From contig DKGH01000201.1 of assembly GCA_002453165.1 (NCBI GenBank), forward strand, positions 27,469-66,384: DNA of 38,916 nucleotides, in the 5' to 3' direction. The stretch is from Verrucomicrobia bacterium UBA6775 (lineage in GTDB: Bacteria > Verrucomicrobiota > Verrucomicrobiia > Limisphaerales > UBA1096). Within the stretch, counting starts at the first letter, position 1. Every line of letters begins with the position of its first letter. A program made the translations under genes and the position numbers. Below, in pieces: positions 23,708 through 32,616 of this stretch. The notes beneath the pieces were generated by a model, which was given only the letters and a program-made list of their open reading frames with translations, was not told where the DNA came from and made no database searches.

Positions 23708-26700
23708 TCACAGCGCCCTCAACAGCCTTTTCAATTCCCCCAGTCGGCCGTCCGGAGTGCGCTTGGCCAAGCGCGGGTATTTGCCGCCAAGCGTGATCAG
23801 GCTGCCGTTGCGGGTGAACATGATCTTGTCGTCCCAGGTCTCGATGGATGTCACATTTTTCGGCGCGGCCAACAGCTTCAACTCCGCCACCCGCAGCAGA
23901 CGCTCAACCGGCTTGGGCATCGGGCCAAACCGGTCGCGAATCTCTGCCTTTAACTGGGTCAAATCATCCTCGTTGGAGAGCTGGGCCAGTTTTCGGTAGA
24001 GGATGATGCGTTGGCGGGTGTCTGGAATGTAGTCGAACGGCAGATACGCCGGGACACGCCCGACATCCCTTGGCTCGGGCTGCGGGTTGTACGCCGGGGT
24101 TTTATCTTCGTCCTCATCAACCGAGGCAGCGACGGAACGAGGTACACGAACCTCGAACTCCGGCTGCTCCGGCTTGGCCTTTTCCCGCTCGGCGGCGCGT
24201 TCCTCGCCGGGGTTCAATGCAAGAAAATCGATCGACACGGTAACCTCCACCCGGCGCTCGACCTTTTCGCCCTTCAACCGCTTCACGCTTTGCTTCAGTA
24301 GTTGGCAGTACAGCTCGAACCCGACGGCAGTGATGTGGCCACTTTGTTGTGAGCCAAGGATATTGCCGGCACCGCGAATCTCAAGATCGCGCATGGCGAT
24401 CTTGAAGCCGCTCCCGAGCTTAGAATATTGCTTGAGTGCACTGATGCGTTTGCGGGCGTCGGAGAGTAGCGCGGCGTGCCTCGGCAAAATCAGGTAGGCG
24501 TACGCCTGATGTTTGTACCGTCCAACACGCCCCCGCAGTTGGTAAAGCTCGCTCAGGCCGAAGCGGTCGGCGCGGTCGATGATCATCGTGTTGGCGTTCG
24601 GGATGTCGACGCCACTCTCGATGATGGTGGTCGAGAGCAGGATGTCCGCCTCGCCGTTGATGAACCGGGTCATCACTTTCTCTAGCACGCCGCTTGGCAT
24701 CTGCCCGTGGCCAACGATCAGCCGCGCCTTGGGCACGAGTTTGCGGATTCGATCGGCCATCGTCTCGATGGTCGTCACCCGGTTGTGCAAAAAGAAAATC
24801 TGCCCGCCGCGATTCAGCTCCCGCTGGATGGCGTTACGGATGATCTTTTCATCGAACTCGATCACGGTTGTCTCGATCGGCAGCCGATCTTGCGGCGGCG
24901 TCTCGATGGTGCTCATGTCCCGCGCGCCGGTGAGGGCCATGTGCAGCGTGCGCGGGATAGGCGTGGCGGTGAGCGTCAACACATCCACCGTCTGCCGTAG
25001 CATCTTGAGCTTCTCCTTGTGCAGCACGCCGAAGCGTTGTTCCTCGTCGATGATCACCAGTCCGAGTTCCTTGAACCGAACGTTCTTTTGGATGAGCTTG
25101 TGCGTGCCGATGACGATATCGACCGAGCCGGTGGCCAGCCCATCGATGGTGGCGTCCGCCTGTTTTTTCGATCGGAACCGCGAGAGCAGTTCCACCGAGA
25201 TCGGGAACTCGGCCATGCGCTCGCGGAAGGTGTTGTAGTGTTGTTGCGCCAAAACAGTGGTTGGCACGAGCACGGCCACCTGCCGCCCGCCCATCACCGC
25301 CTTGAACGCCGCCCGGATGGCCACCTCGGTTTTGCCAAAACCAACATCGCCGCAGACAAGCCGATCCATCGGGCGCGGCCGTTCCATGTCCTGCTTGGCC
25401 GCCTGGATGGCTGACCACTGGTCGCGGGTTTCCTCGTACGGAAACGATCCCTCGAACTCCCGCTGCCACGGCGTGTCCCCACCGAAGGCATGCCCCGGCT
25501 GGGCCTCACGCGACGCCTGAATTTTCAGTAGATCCGCCGCGAGATCGGCGACGGCCTTCTCGGCATCGGCCTTGGCCTTGCTCCAGCGTTTGCCGCCGAG
25601 GATGCTCAGCGGCGGCTTGGCCTTGCCGGTGCCGACGTATTTGCTGACGAGGTGCGCCTCCGACACCGGCACGAACAGCCTGGGCGGTTCCTGTTCGGGA
25701 TCGCGTGTGCCGAACTCGATCACAAGACATTCCTGTCCGCCCTCGGTTTTCTCGCGGCCAGAGCGCGTAGTGCGCGTCTCCACCGGCAAGACCTTCAGCC
25801 CAAGATAACGCCCGATGCCGTGTTGCAGATGCACGACGTAATCGCCAACACTCAGGTCGGTAAAATCGATTTCAAGCGCCGAGCGGGTGGCGGAGGCGTG
25901 GGGCGACTTGAGCCGGCGCGGCCGCTGCGATCGGGTGCGGCCAAAGATTTCCGAGTCGGTGACGACGACCAACTTGGCCGGCTCGATGAGGAACCCCCGT
26001 GAAACCTGACCAAGCGTTCGTACCGGCTGCGGTTCGTCGTCGCGCTTGGCCAAGCCGTACTCGGCCCACAATTCGTCGAACCGCTGCAGCTCGCCCTCCG
26101 TGCCGCACACCGCCCAAACCTTGTGCCCGCTCCGAAGCCAGCGGTGAAGCTGACGAAAAAACTCGCGACGCTGTGCCTCGGCGATTTGTGGATCATCAGC
26201 CGCCTGGCCAAGCGGCCGGTACGTGTCGAGGCTCTCTACCGACAGCAAGCTGTTTTCGCCCGCCTCGCGCAGCTCGACCGCCGTGCCGTGGGCACGCGCC
26301 TGGCCAAACGCGACCTTCCACGTGTCATGAAACGGATCGCCCTCTGGCACTTGCGCGAGATAGTCGGCTGCTCGCTCAGCGATCTCCTCCGGCTCAATGA
26401 AGACGTAAACCGGTTCGCCGGCCAAGTGCCCGGCCAGTCGGTCGGTCGGATATTTTGCGTTGTCAGCAAGTTGCTGTTTGAGGATGCCCAGCTCGCCGCC
26501 GGGCGAGAGGGTGACCTGTTCGATTTTGTCGCGCGTGAGTTGCGAGTGCGGATCGAACGTCCGCAGCGACTCAATCTCGTCCCCGAAAAACTCGAAGCGC
26601 ACCGGCCAGCGGCTGGCCAGCGGAAACACATCGAGGATGCCGCCGCGCAGGGCGATCTCGCCCTTTTGACTGACCTGCGCCTCCGGTTCGTAGCCCTGAT

Positions 26701-27259
26701 CCTCAAGCCACTCGATGAGGTCGAGCGGATCAATCCGGTCGCCAAGCACGAATCGGCGAAACCGCTTTTTCAACTGGGCCGGGGTGAAGGTGCGCTGAAG
26801 GAAACCGATGCCGTTGGTGACGATCACCGGGCCGGGGCCTGCGGATTTCGGGCGCTTGGCCAAGTGGATGAGCGTCTCCAGCCGCTCGCTCAGCACGTCG
26901 GCGTGTGGCAGGCGGGATTCGTGCGGCAAAACGTCCCAAGCCGGGAAAAACTGGGGTACGGCGGCTTTGGCGCTGCGCTTGGCCAAGCGGGGCATCCAGG
27001 TCTCGAGTTCCTGATGCACCTGTTCCTGCGTCTGCACGGTTGGGCAAACCACCACGACTGGCCGCCGGGGGTGTATTTGGGCCAAAACCCCGGTAATAAA
27101 GGCTTCGCCACCTTGGCAGACCCCGTCGAGAGACAATAATTCGCCCTTCTCCTCATTTTTGATCAGGGGCTGAAAAACAGGAGATTCGCACAATTCGGCC
27201 AGATTGGCCTCCGTGTCTGGGGTGGCCAGACTCAAAATGTCGGCGTCAAGATGGGCCAA
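23708..27259 (-). CDS. mfd: Transcription-repair coupling factor Mfd
   Basis: A 1183-residue protein with the full Mfd layout. It has a UvrB-like N-terminal region, the RNA polymerase-interacting domain opening with DFTDLSVGDYVVHLQHGIGRYLGL, and an SF2 translocase with Walker A GDVGFGKT (637-644), IIDEEQRFG and TATPIPRT. The TRG-type region TTIIESGVDIPNANTMIIDRADRFGLSELYQLRGRVGR follows, then the C-terminal TRCF domain. It removes RNA polymerase stalled at lesions and recruits UvrA. The start is uncertain: the longest frame begins with TTG at 27259, inside a degenerate copy of the palindrome, with an in-frame TGA nine bases upstream; a second TTG lies 27 bases downstream. Four palindrome copies encode LAKR in this gene. 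Confidence 0.96.
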   Translation of the reverse strand: MAHLDADILSLATPDTEANLAELCESPVFQPLIKNEEKGELLSLDGVCQGGEAFITGVLAQIHPRRPVVVVCPTVQTQEQVHQELETWMPRLAKRSAKAAVPQFFPAWDVLPHESRLPHADVLSERLETLIHLAKRPKSAGPGPVIVTNGIGFLQRTFTPAQLKKRFRRFVLGDRIDPLDLIEWLEDQGYEPEAQVSQKGEIALRGGILDVFPLASRWPVRFEFFGDEIESLRTFDPHSQLTRDKIEQVTLSPGGELGILKQQLADNAKYPTDRLAGHLAGEPVYVFIEPEEIAERAADYLAQVPEGDPFHDTWKVAFGQARAHGTAVELREAGENSLLSVESLDTYRPLGQAADDPQIAEAQRREFFRQLHRWLRSGHKVWAVCGTEGELQRFDELWAEYGLAKRDDEPQPVRTLGQVSRGFLIEPAKLVVVTDSEIFGRTRSQRPRRLKSPHASATRSALEIDFTDLSVGDYVVHLQHGIGRYLGLKVLPVETRTTRSGREKTEGGQECLVIEFGTRDPEQEPPRLFVPVSEAHLVSKYVGTGKAKPPLSILGGKRWSKAKADAEKAVADLAADLLKIQASREAQPGHAFGGDTPWQREFEGSFPYEETRDQWSAIQAAKQDMERPRPMDRLVCGDVGFGKTEVAIRAAFKAVMGGRQVAVLVPTTVLAQQHYNTFRERMAEFPISVELLSRFRSKKQADATIDGLATGSVDIVIGTHKLIQKNVRFKELGLVIIDEEQRFGVLHKEKLKMLRQTVDVLTLTATPIPRTLHMALTGARDMSTIETPPQDRLPIETTVIEFDEKIIRNAIQRELNRGGQIFFLHNRVTTIETMADRIRKLVPKARLIVGHGQMPSGVLEKVMTRFINGEADILLSTTIIESGVDIPNANTMIIDRADRFGLSELYQLRGRVGRYKHQAYAYLILPRHAALLSDARKRISALKQYSKLGSGFKIAMRDLEIRGAGNILGSQQSGHITAVGFELYCQLLKQSVKRLKGEKVERRVEVTVSIDFLALNPGEERAAEREKAKPEQPEFEVRVPRSVAASVDEDEDKTPAYNPQPEPRDVGRVPAYLPFDYIPDTRQRIILYRKLAQLSNEDDLTQLKAEIRDRFGPMPKPVERLLRVAELKLLAAPKNVTSIETWDDKIMFTRNGSLITLGGKYPRLAKRTPDGRLGELKRLLRAL
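23759..23774. repeat. Palindrome, full 16-mer in mfd
   Basis: Near the 3' end of mfd, encoding RLAKR. Further mfd copies are at 26042-26055 and 26975-26989, and a core copy at about 26852-26864; all read LAKR. Confidence 0.94.
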
Positions 27260-27461
27260 GCGCTGTCAGTCGTCAAAAAAAAGTGCCCAAATCATCTGAA
27301 AATGAGCGAAAAAAACTTCATCTGGGGCTTGACAGAACGCGCTGCCCGGTTGAGCGTCCCGCCAAAATACGCATGCGGACTCTGCAGCCGCGGACCCGTG
27401 CATTTTTTAACTGAGCAATAAAAAACAACAAACCAAACCCCAAGGGATTAGTTTAACCATT

Positions 27462-30206
27462 ATGAAACGTGCATATAGAGCAAAAACAAAGAAGATGAGA
27501 ACCGCGGTTAAAACCGCCGCTCTCATGAGTTTGAGTATACCGTTGGCTTCAATGCCTGCAATCGCCCAGGATGACGAAGGCGAATTAGCGCCCATCGTCA
27601 TAACCGGCTCCAACATTCCCACTGTTGAGCTGGAGGGTCCCTCCCCGGTCGTAACAATTGACCGTGAAGAAATAGATCGTTCAGGGGCTGAGACTGTTGG
27701 TGAATTATTGAGACGTTTGCCACAAAACAACTCAGGGTCTTTTGACGAAAAATTCCAAAACTCATTCGCTCCAGGAACATCTGGTGTTTCTCTCCGCGGT
27801 CTTGGTATGGGATATACTCTTATATTGGTGGATGGTCGACGGATTGCCGACGCATCAATGGCTCAAAACACCACAACTCAATTCGGCAACTTAAATGGCA
27901 TCCCAATGGCCGTCATTAACAGAGTTGAAGTTTTGCTGGATGGAGCCTCAGCTATATACGGATCAGATGCAGTTGCTGGTGTGATTAACATCATAACCAA
28001 AGACAATTTTGACGGCGTGCAAATTGACGCCGGCTACAGCAATTCAACACACACGGATGTTGCGACCCAAAGCTACTCTATCACAGGAGGCACTTCATCT
28101 GAACAGGGCTCCGCTTGGGTGAACATCGATTATTTCAAAAGAAATTCTGCTCAAATGGACGACCGTCCTTTCTCTGCCAGCGCGAACCAAGGCCCTAACG
28201 GCGGATATGATTTTAGATCATCTGCAGGAAATCCAGGTTCCATCAAAATATTGCCAGGCTCTGAGAATGGCTTTGAATCTGGTTTTTACAAAGTTCCCAC
28301 TAATAGCTCTGGGGCCCCAACGGCTGAAGAGATTATAGCGAACCCAGGTATCAATAGATATGACTATAATCCTTGGATGACTCTATCTCCTGAAATAGAA
28401 CGCTATGGAGCTGCGGGTAATATAAAATATTACTTAACGGATTATGCCACCGCGTTTGTTAACACTTATTATAGAAAATCTAATATATTCCAGAAAATGG
28501 CTCCCACTCCGGCATTTGGGGACATCAATACTGGTACTTACGGAATTCTTCCTGCGGAGAATGCATATAATCCTTTTGGTGAGGATATAACATTCCGGCA
28601 CCGTTTGATTGAAGTTGGCCCTAGGCTATCAGATATATCATTTGATAATTTTAGAGTTACCCCGGGGGTATCATTTGATATTGGTGAAAATTGGAAAGCT
28701 GAAACAGCTTTCATGTTTAATAGCGACGAGTCACTTAGTGTTGGAAGCAACTATGTTTCTGCAGATGCTTTCAAAACGGCTCTATCTTCTAGCGATCCAA
28801 GTACAGCCTACAACATCTTTGGAGCTGGATTAGGCGTTAATAGCCCTGAAATTCTAGATGCTCTGAGGGTCAATACAGTCAGAAATAGTAGGTCAGAACG
28901 GCAAATGTGGGATGTTAAAGCTTTGGGTACGATAGCAGAATTGCCCGGAGGATCACTTGGAATGGCAATTGGAGCTGAAAGTGTTCAGGCAAGTTCTTCG
29001 GACATAGGTGATAGCCTGTCGATGGCGAACAAAATAATAGGCTCGGGCGGCAGTTCTAATTCTGGAGACAGATCAAGGACAGCAGAATTTGTTGAGTTAG
29101 CTATTCCAGTAATCGGTGAAGATAACAGAATAACTGGTATACATACTCTTGGCCTACAAGCGGCATGGCGTTTTGAGCAATACAGTGATTTTGGTAATAC
29201 TGATAATCCAAAATTCGGCATAAAATATGCACCCACTGAGCGGTTGCTATTTAGAAGCACTTATCAAACAGCATTCAAAGCGCCATCCCTTTATCACTTA
29301 TACATGGGTAATACCATTTCTTACCCAACACTTCGGGATCCAGCTAGAGGAGATGAAGGTATGCAGTATAAAACTCGTTCAGGCGGTAATGCGGGTTTAA
29401 CGCCAGAGGAGTCTGATAATATATCTGCTGGAGTTCTATATGATGTGCCAATGCCAGAAAACATGACATTATCATTGGGTGTAGGTTATTTTAAATACGA
29501 TCTTGAGGATCAAATTGCAAGTATCGGTGCGCAGTATATGCTGAACAACGAGGATCGTTTTAAGGATAAGATTAACAGAAATCCTCAAACTGACGCTGAT
29601 AAGGCGGCTACTAATCCTGGACCTGATGGTCGGTTTGGAACTGAAGATAATCCAGAGTGGGGTGAAGACGATACTGTAGGCGGAGGAATTCCTGGCAGCA
29701 TTAATTATATTGATAATTCCTACGCAAACATTGCTGAGGTTCAAGTAGAGGGCTTAGATTTCAATGTAAATTACGCCATTAGCACTACTTCCTATGGAAC
29801 TTTTGCTTCCGATATCTATGTCGCCTACATTGATTCATATGACCAGCAGTCAAGACCTACGGATCCTAGTGCAGAATTGGCCGGAACATGGAGCTACCCT
29901 AAATGGAGAGGCAACTGGAGCCTATTCTGGAATTACGACAACTATTTTGCGGGATTAACTGCAAACTATGTAGACAGTTTTGATCAGTTTTATGGGGCTA
30001 AACCAACAGTTGATTCTCATACAACTTTGGATCTTCAGATTGGATCAAATATCACTGATAGCACGAGACTAACCTTAGGAGCCCTTAACTTCACTGATGA
30101 AGATCCGCCTTGGTCGGACGACGGTTCAGAGGGTTATGCATTCAGTGTTGCAGGCCATAATCCTATGGGCGCAGTACTATATGGTCGTCTTTCTGTGAAA
30201 TTTTAA
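27462..30206 (+). CDS. TonB-dependent outer-membrane receptor
   Basis: A 914-residue receptor. The signal peptide is long (MKRAYRAKTKKMRTAVKTAA... ending MPAIAQ), or shorter if M12 at 27495 is used. The plug domain follows with IVITGSNIP, SPVVTIDREEIDRSGAETVGELLRRLP, GVSLRGLGMGYTLILVDGRRIA, and VEVLLDGASAIYGSDAVAGVINIITK. The remainder is a beta barrel ending in the outer-membrane-typical aromatic (RLSVKF). Xanthomonas/Caulobacter-style receptors of this kind import siderophores, vitamins or oligosaccharides; the substrate is unknown. The gene is markedly AT-rich with AT-ending codons compared with both flanks, lacks the palindrome, and has its own terminator, suggesting acquisition or a distinct composition class. 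AAGGGA lies about 15 bases upstream of the ATG. Confidence 0.93.
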   Translation: MKRAYRAKTKKMRTAVKTAALMSLSIPLASMPAIAQDDEGELAPIVITGSNIPTVELEGPSPVVTIDREEIDRSGAETVGELLRRLPQNNSGSFDEKFQNSFAPGTSGVSLRGLGMGYTLILVDGRRIADASMAQNTTTQFGNLNGIPMAVINRVEVLLDGASAIYGSDAVAGVINIITKDNFDGVQIDAGYSNSTHTDVATQSYSITGGTSSEQGSAWVNIDYFKRNSAQMDDRPFSASANQGPNGGYDFRSSAGNPGSIKILPGSENGFESGFYKVPTNSSGAPTAEEIIANPGINRYDYNPWMTLSPEIERYGAAGNIKYYLTDYATAFVNTYYRKSNIFQKMAPTPAFGDINTGTYGILPAENAYNPFGEDITFRHRLIEVGPRLSDISFDNFRVTPGVSFDIGENWKAETAFMFNSDESLSVGSNYVSADAFKTALSSSDPSTAYNIFGAGLGVNSPEILDALRVNTVRNSRSERQMWDVKALGTIAELPGGSLGMAIGAESVQASSSDIGDSLSMANKIIGSGGSSNSGDRSRTAEFVELAIPVIGEDNRITGIHTLGLQAAWRFEQYSDFGNTDNPKFGIKYAPTERLLFRSTYQTAFKAPSLYHLYMGNTISYPTLRDPARGDEGMQYKTRSGGNAGLTPEESDNISAGVLYDVPMPENMTLSLGVGYFKYDLEDQIASIGAQYMLNNEDRFKDKINRNPQTDADKAATNPGPDGRFGTEDNPEWGEDDTVGGGIPGSINYIDNSYANIAEVQVEGLDFNVNYAISTTSYGTFASDIYVAYIDSYDQQSRPTDPSAELAGTWSYPKWRGNWSLFWNYDNYFAGLTANYVDSFDQFYGAKPTVDSHTTLDLQIGSNITDSTRLTLGALNFTDEDPPWSDDGSEGYAFSVAGHNPMGAVLYGRLSVKF

Positions 30207-30221
30207 TTATTAAGCTACTAT

Positions 30222-30259
30222 ACCCGTGGTCCTCTACAAAGTAAGACCACGGGTTTTTT
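30222..30259 (+). terminator. Rho-independent terminator of the TonB receptor gene
   Basis: ACCCGTGGTC (30222-30231) and GACCACGGGT (30245-30254) form a perfect 10-bp stem with a 13-base loop, followed by a T tract to 30259. It begins 15 bases after the receptor stop codon. Confidence 0.9.
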
Positions 30260-30505
30260 ATAGTTACTTATATTAATATTAATTTTTCTACGGCAACGTT
30301 TTCTTAATCAACGGCACTCGACAAAAACTAAACTTCTAACGAGCTCATCAATGTAAAAAAATAATGTATAAATTTCAGAATGGGAAAACGTGTTAGATTT
30401 TTGCTGCAGTTAAGCCTTCCTCGCCAAACACATGAACAATGTCAAACGCTTGACCAAGCGTTGACACCAGTCATTCGTTTCCATAGCGTCTCTGCGCTAA
30501 TAAGG
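30260..30505 (+). other. Gene-free AT-rich leader region upstream of purA
   Basis: No credible ORF is seen between the receptor terminator and purA. The first half is AT-rich with no recognisable motif. At 30441-30465 a nearly perfect inverted repeat (GTCAAACGCTT, GACC, AAGCGTTGAC, one unpaired A) contains CGCTTGACCAAGCG, one base different from the window's palindrome. The stretch ends at the purA attenuator-like hairpin. It may hold the purA promoter and possibly a small RNA, but I cannot support a specific -35/-10 pair. Confidence 0.5.
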
Positions 30506-30535
30506 GGAAACCCCGGACTTGGTTCGGGGTTTTTT
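30504..30535 (+). promoter_or_regulatory. Terminator-like hairpin in the purA leader (possible attenuator)
   Basis: AAACCCCGGAC (30508-30518) pairs with GTTCGGGGTTT (30522-30532, one G-T wobble) around a 3-base loop and runs into a T tract to 30535, a good intrinsic terminator only 20 bases before the purA ATG. The GGGG at 30504-30507 can instead pair with the CCCC at 30511-30514, which would break the terminator stem. That mutually exclusive pairing is the layout of a transcription attenuator, though an upstream small-RNA terminator is an alternative. Confidence 0.6.
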
Positions 30536-30554
30536 CGTGAACAGACAACAGCAA

Positions 30555-31823
30555 ATGTCGAACACCATTCTAGTGGGCGCCCAATGGGGCGACGAGGGTA
30601 AGGGCAAGATCATCGATTTCATGACCGAACAGGCGGACATCGTAGCCCGAGCCCAGGGCGGAGCCAACGCCGGACACACGGTCATTGTCGGCAAGACCCA
30701 GTACATCCTGCACCTGATCCCGTCCGGGATTCTGCGGAAGCGAACAACCTGTGTCATCGGCAACGGTGTCGTGGTGGATCCGATCGGGTTGGTCGAGGAG
30801 ATCGACGGGCTGCTCAAGGCCGGCATCGATCCCAAGGGCCGATTACACGTGAGCGACGCCGCCCACATGGTGTTCCCCTACCACAAGGCACTCGACGCCG
30901 CCCGCGAGGCGTTGAAGGGCAAAAATAAAATCGGCACCACCATGCGCGGCATCGGCCCGGCATACGGCGACAAGATCGACCGTGTGGGCCTGCGGATGGG
31001 TAGCATCCTCAACCCCAAGCGTTTCAGCGAGCAACTCGATCAAGGCATCAAGCGCGCGAACGCGATGCTCAAGGCGCTCGGCGCGAAGCCGGTCTCGGCC
31101 AAGGCCACCGGCGAGATTGTCCTCAAGGCCGCCCGCCGCCTGAAGCCATACGTGGCCAACACGTTTCAGATGCTGCACGAGGCGACGGCTGCAAAAAAAC
31201 GGATTCTGTTCGAGGGCGCACAAGGGACATTTCTCGACATTGATCACGGCACTTACCCATACGTCACCTCGTCCAACACCACCTCCGGCGGCATGTGCAC
31301 CGGCTCCGGCATTCCGCCTACCATGATCGACCGCGTGGTCGGCGTGGCCAAGGCCTACACCACCCGCGTGGGCGAAGGGCCGATGCCCTCCGAGGACACT
31401 GTTGTGGGCGATCTGCTGCACGGCATGGGGCGCGAATACGGCGCGACCACCGGACGCGAGCGGCGCTGCGGATGGTTCGACGCCGTCACCGTCCGGCAGG
31501 CGGTCATGGTCAACGGCATCACCGACCTAGCCGTGACGAACTTCGACGGTCTCGACACGTTGCCCGAAGTCAAGGTGTGCGTCGCGTACCGGGTTGGCAG
31601 CAAGCGGTTCGACCTTCAGCCAACCGATCTCGATGTCCTCGCAAGGTGCAAACCGGTGTATGAAACTTTCCCCGGCTGGCAGAAGCCCACGGATAAAATC
31701 CGCAAGTGGAAGGATCTGCCGCTGAACGCCCGCCGCTACGGTCAGGCCTTGTCCAAGCTCACCGGCACCAGGCTGCGCTTCGCCTCCGTTGGCCCGGCGC
31801 GTTCACAGACGATCACCCTTTGA
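30555..31823 (+). CDS. purA: Adenylosuccinate synthetase
   Basis: A 422-residue PurA: MSNTILVGAQWGDEGKGKII with the GTP-binding/catalytic loop G12-D13-E14-G15-K16-G17-K18 (D13 catalytic) and H41 in NAGHTV. Other motifs are GTTMRGIGPAYGDK, LFEGAQGTFLDIDHGTYPYVTSSNTT and TTGRERRCGWFD. It converts IMP plus aspartate and GTP to adenylosuccinate, the first committed AMP step. The open frame extends to a TTG at 30519 inside the leader hairpin, but ATG 30555 gives the canonical N-terminus. No Shine-Dalgarno precedes it. It is followed after 19 bases by uppS, likely in the same transcript. Confidence 0.97.
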   Translation: MSNTILVGAQWGDEGKGKIIDFMTEQADIVARAQGGANAGHTVIVGKTQYILHLIPSGILRKRTTCVIGNGVVVDPIGLVEEIDGLLKAGIDPKGRLHVSDAAHMVFPYHKALDAAREALKGKNKIGTTMRGIGPAYGDKIDRVGLRMGSILNPKRFSEQLDQGIKRANAMLKALGAKPVSAKATGEIVLKAARRLKPYVANTFQMLHEATAAKKRILFEGAQGTFLDIDHGTYPYVTSSNTTSGGMCTGSGIPPTMIDRVVGVAKAYTTRVGEGPMPSEDTVVGDLLHGMGREYGATTGRERRCGWFDAVTVRQAVMVNGITDLAVTNFDGLDTLPEVKVCVAYRVGSKRFDLQPTDLDVLARCKPVYETFPGWQKPTDKIRKWKDLPLNARRYGQALSKLTGTRLRFASVGPARSQTITL

Positions 31824-31827
31824 TGGC

Positions 31828-31841
31828 CGCTTGGCCAAGCG
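31828..31841. repeat. Palindrome CGCTTGGCCAAGCG between purA and uppS
   Basis: Fills most of the 19-base gap between the purA stop and the uppS ATG (31843), at the position of a ribosome-binding site. Confidence 0.95.
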
Positions 31842-31842
31842 C

Positions 31843-32580
31843 ATGTCCGGCGCCGCAACACAACTCAGCGATAAAGCGCTCGCCGTCCTCCCGGCACACG
31901 TGGCGATCATCATGGACGGCAACGGCCGCTGGGCCAAGGAGCGCAGCCTGCCACGGGTCGAGGGCCATCGTCGCGGCGCCGAATCGGTGCGGTCGGTGTT
32001 GCGCACTGCAGCGCGGCTGGGCGTCAAATACCTGACGCTCTACGCGTTCTCGGTTGAAAACTGGAACCGCCCGCAGGACGAGGTGGACACGCTGATGAAG
32101 TACCTCGCCCGTTACCTCAAGTCAGAGCAGCGCGAGATGAACGACAATAACGTAAAGCTGCAGGCCATTGGCCAGACTAGTCGCCTGCCCGAGTTTGTAC
32201 GTGACCAACTCGAGGCCACCCGTGAATCGCTCTCGCAAAACACCGGCACCACCCTCACGCTCGCGTTGAGCTACGGCGGACGCACCGAGCTGGTCGACGC
32301 CGTGCGTGGCATCGCGGAAAAAGCGCGCGATGGCGAAATCGATCCTGCCAAGATTTCCGAGCAGACTATCTCGGGGCATCTTTACACCTCCGACATGCCG
32401 GACCCCGACCTGCTCATCCGCACCAGCGGCGAGATGCGTGTCAGCAACTTTCTGCTGTGGCAGATATCCTACGCGGAACTGGTGGTGACCGACCGCCTTT
32501 GGCCGGACTTCGGTGTGCCGGAATTCTGTGCGGCGCTGGAGGAGTTCGCCGGGCGCAACCGGCGGTTCGGAAAAGTTTGA
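31843..32580 (+). CDS. uppS: Undecaprenyl diphosphate synthase
   Basis: A 245-residue cis-prenyltransferase. Motifs are HVAIIMDGNGRWAKER (D25 and the phosphate-binding loop), EGHRRGAESVR, YLTLYAFSVENWNRP, LALSYGGRTE and the C-terminal RTSGEMRVSNFLLWQ. It elongates farnesyl diphosphate with isopentenyl diphosphate to the C55 lipid carrier used for peptidoglycan and other envelope polymers. ATG at 31843; an in-frame TTG at 31831 lies inside the palindrome. The 19-base gap from purA is almost entirely occupied by that palindrome, leaving no room for a Shine-Dalgarno. First gene of the conserved uppS-cdsA-dxr order. Confidence 0.96.
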   Translation: MSGAATQLSDKALAVLPAHVAIIMDGNGRWAKERSLPRVEGHRRGAESVRSVLRTAARLGVKYLTLYAFSVENWNRPQDEVDTLMKYLARYLKSEQREMNDNNVKLQAIGQTSRLPEFVRDQLEATRESLSQNTGTTLTLALSYGGRTELVDAVRGIAEKARDGEIDPAKISEQTISGHLYTSDMPDPDLLIRTSGEMRVSNFLLWQISYAELVVTDRLWPDFGVPEFCAALEEFAGRNRRFGKV

Positions 32581-32616
32581 CCCCGGCCCGGCCGACTGAA
32601 ACCCTCGCCTCACCCA

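Noticed and set aside
26123..27139. 338-codon plus-strand frame opposite mfd
   Set aside because: Antisense shadow of the conserved Mfd N-terminal region; no independent motifs.
30260..30440. tRNA or known riboswitch in the purA upstream gap
   Set aside because: No cloverleaf, CCA end or recognisable aptamer core could be traced.
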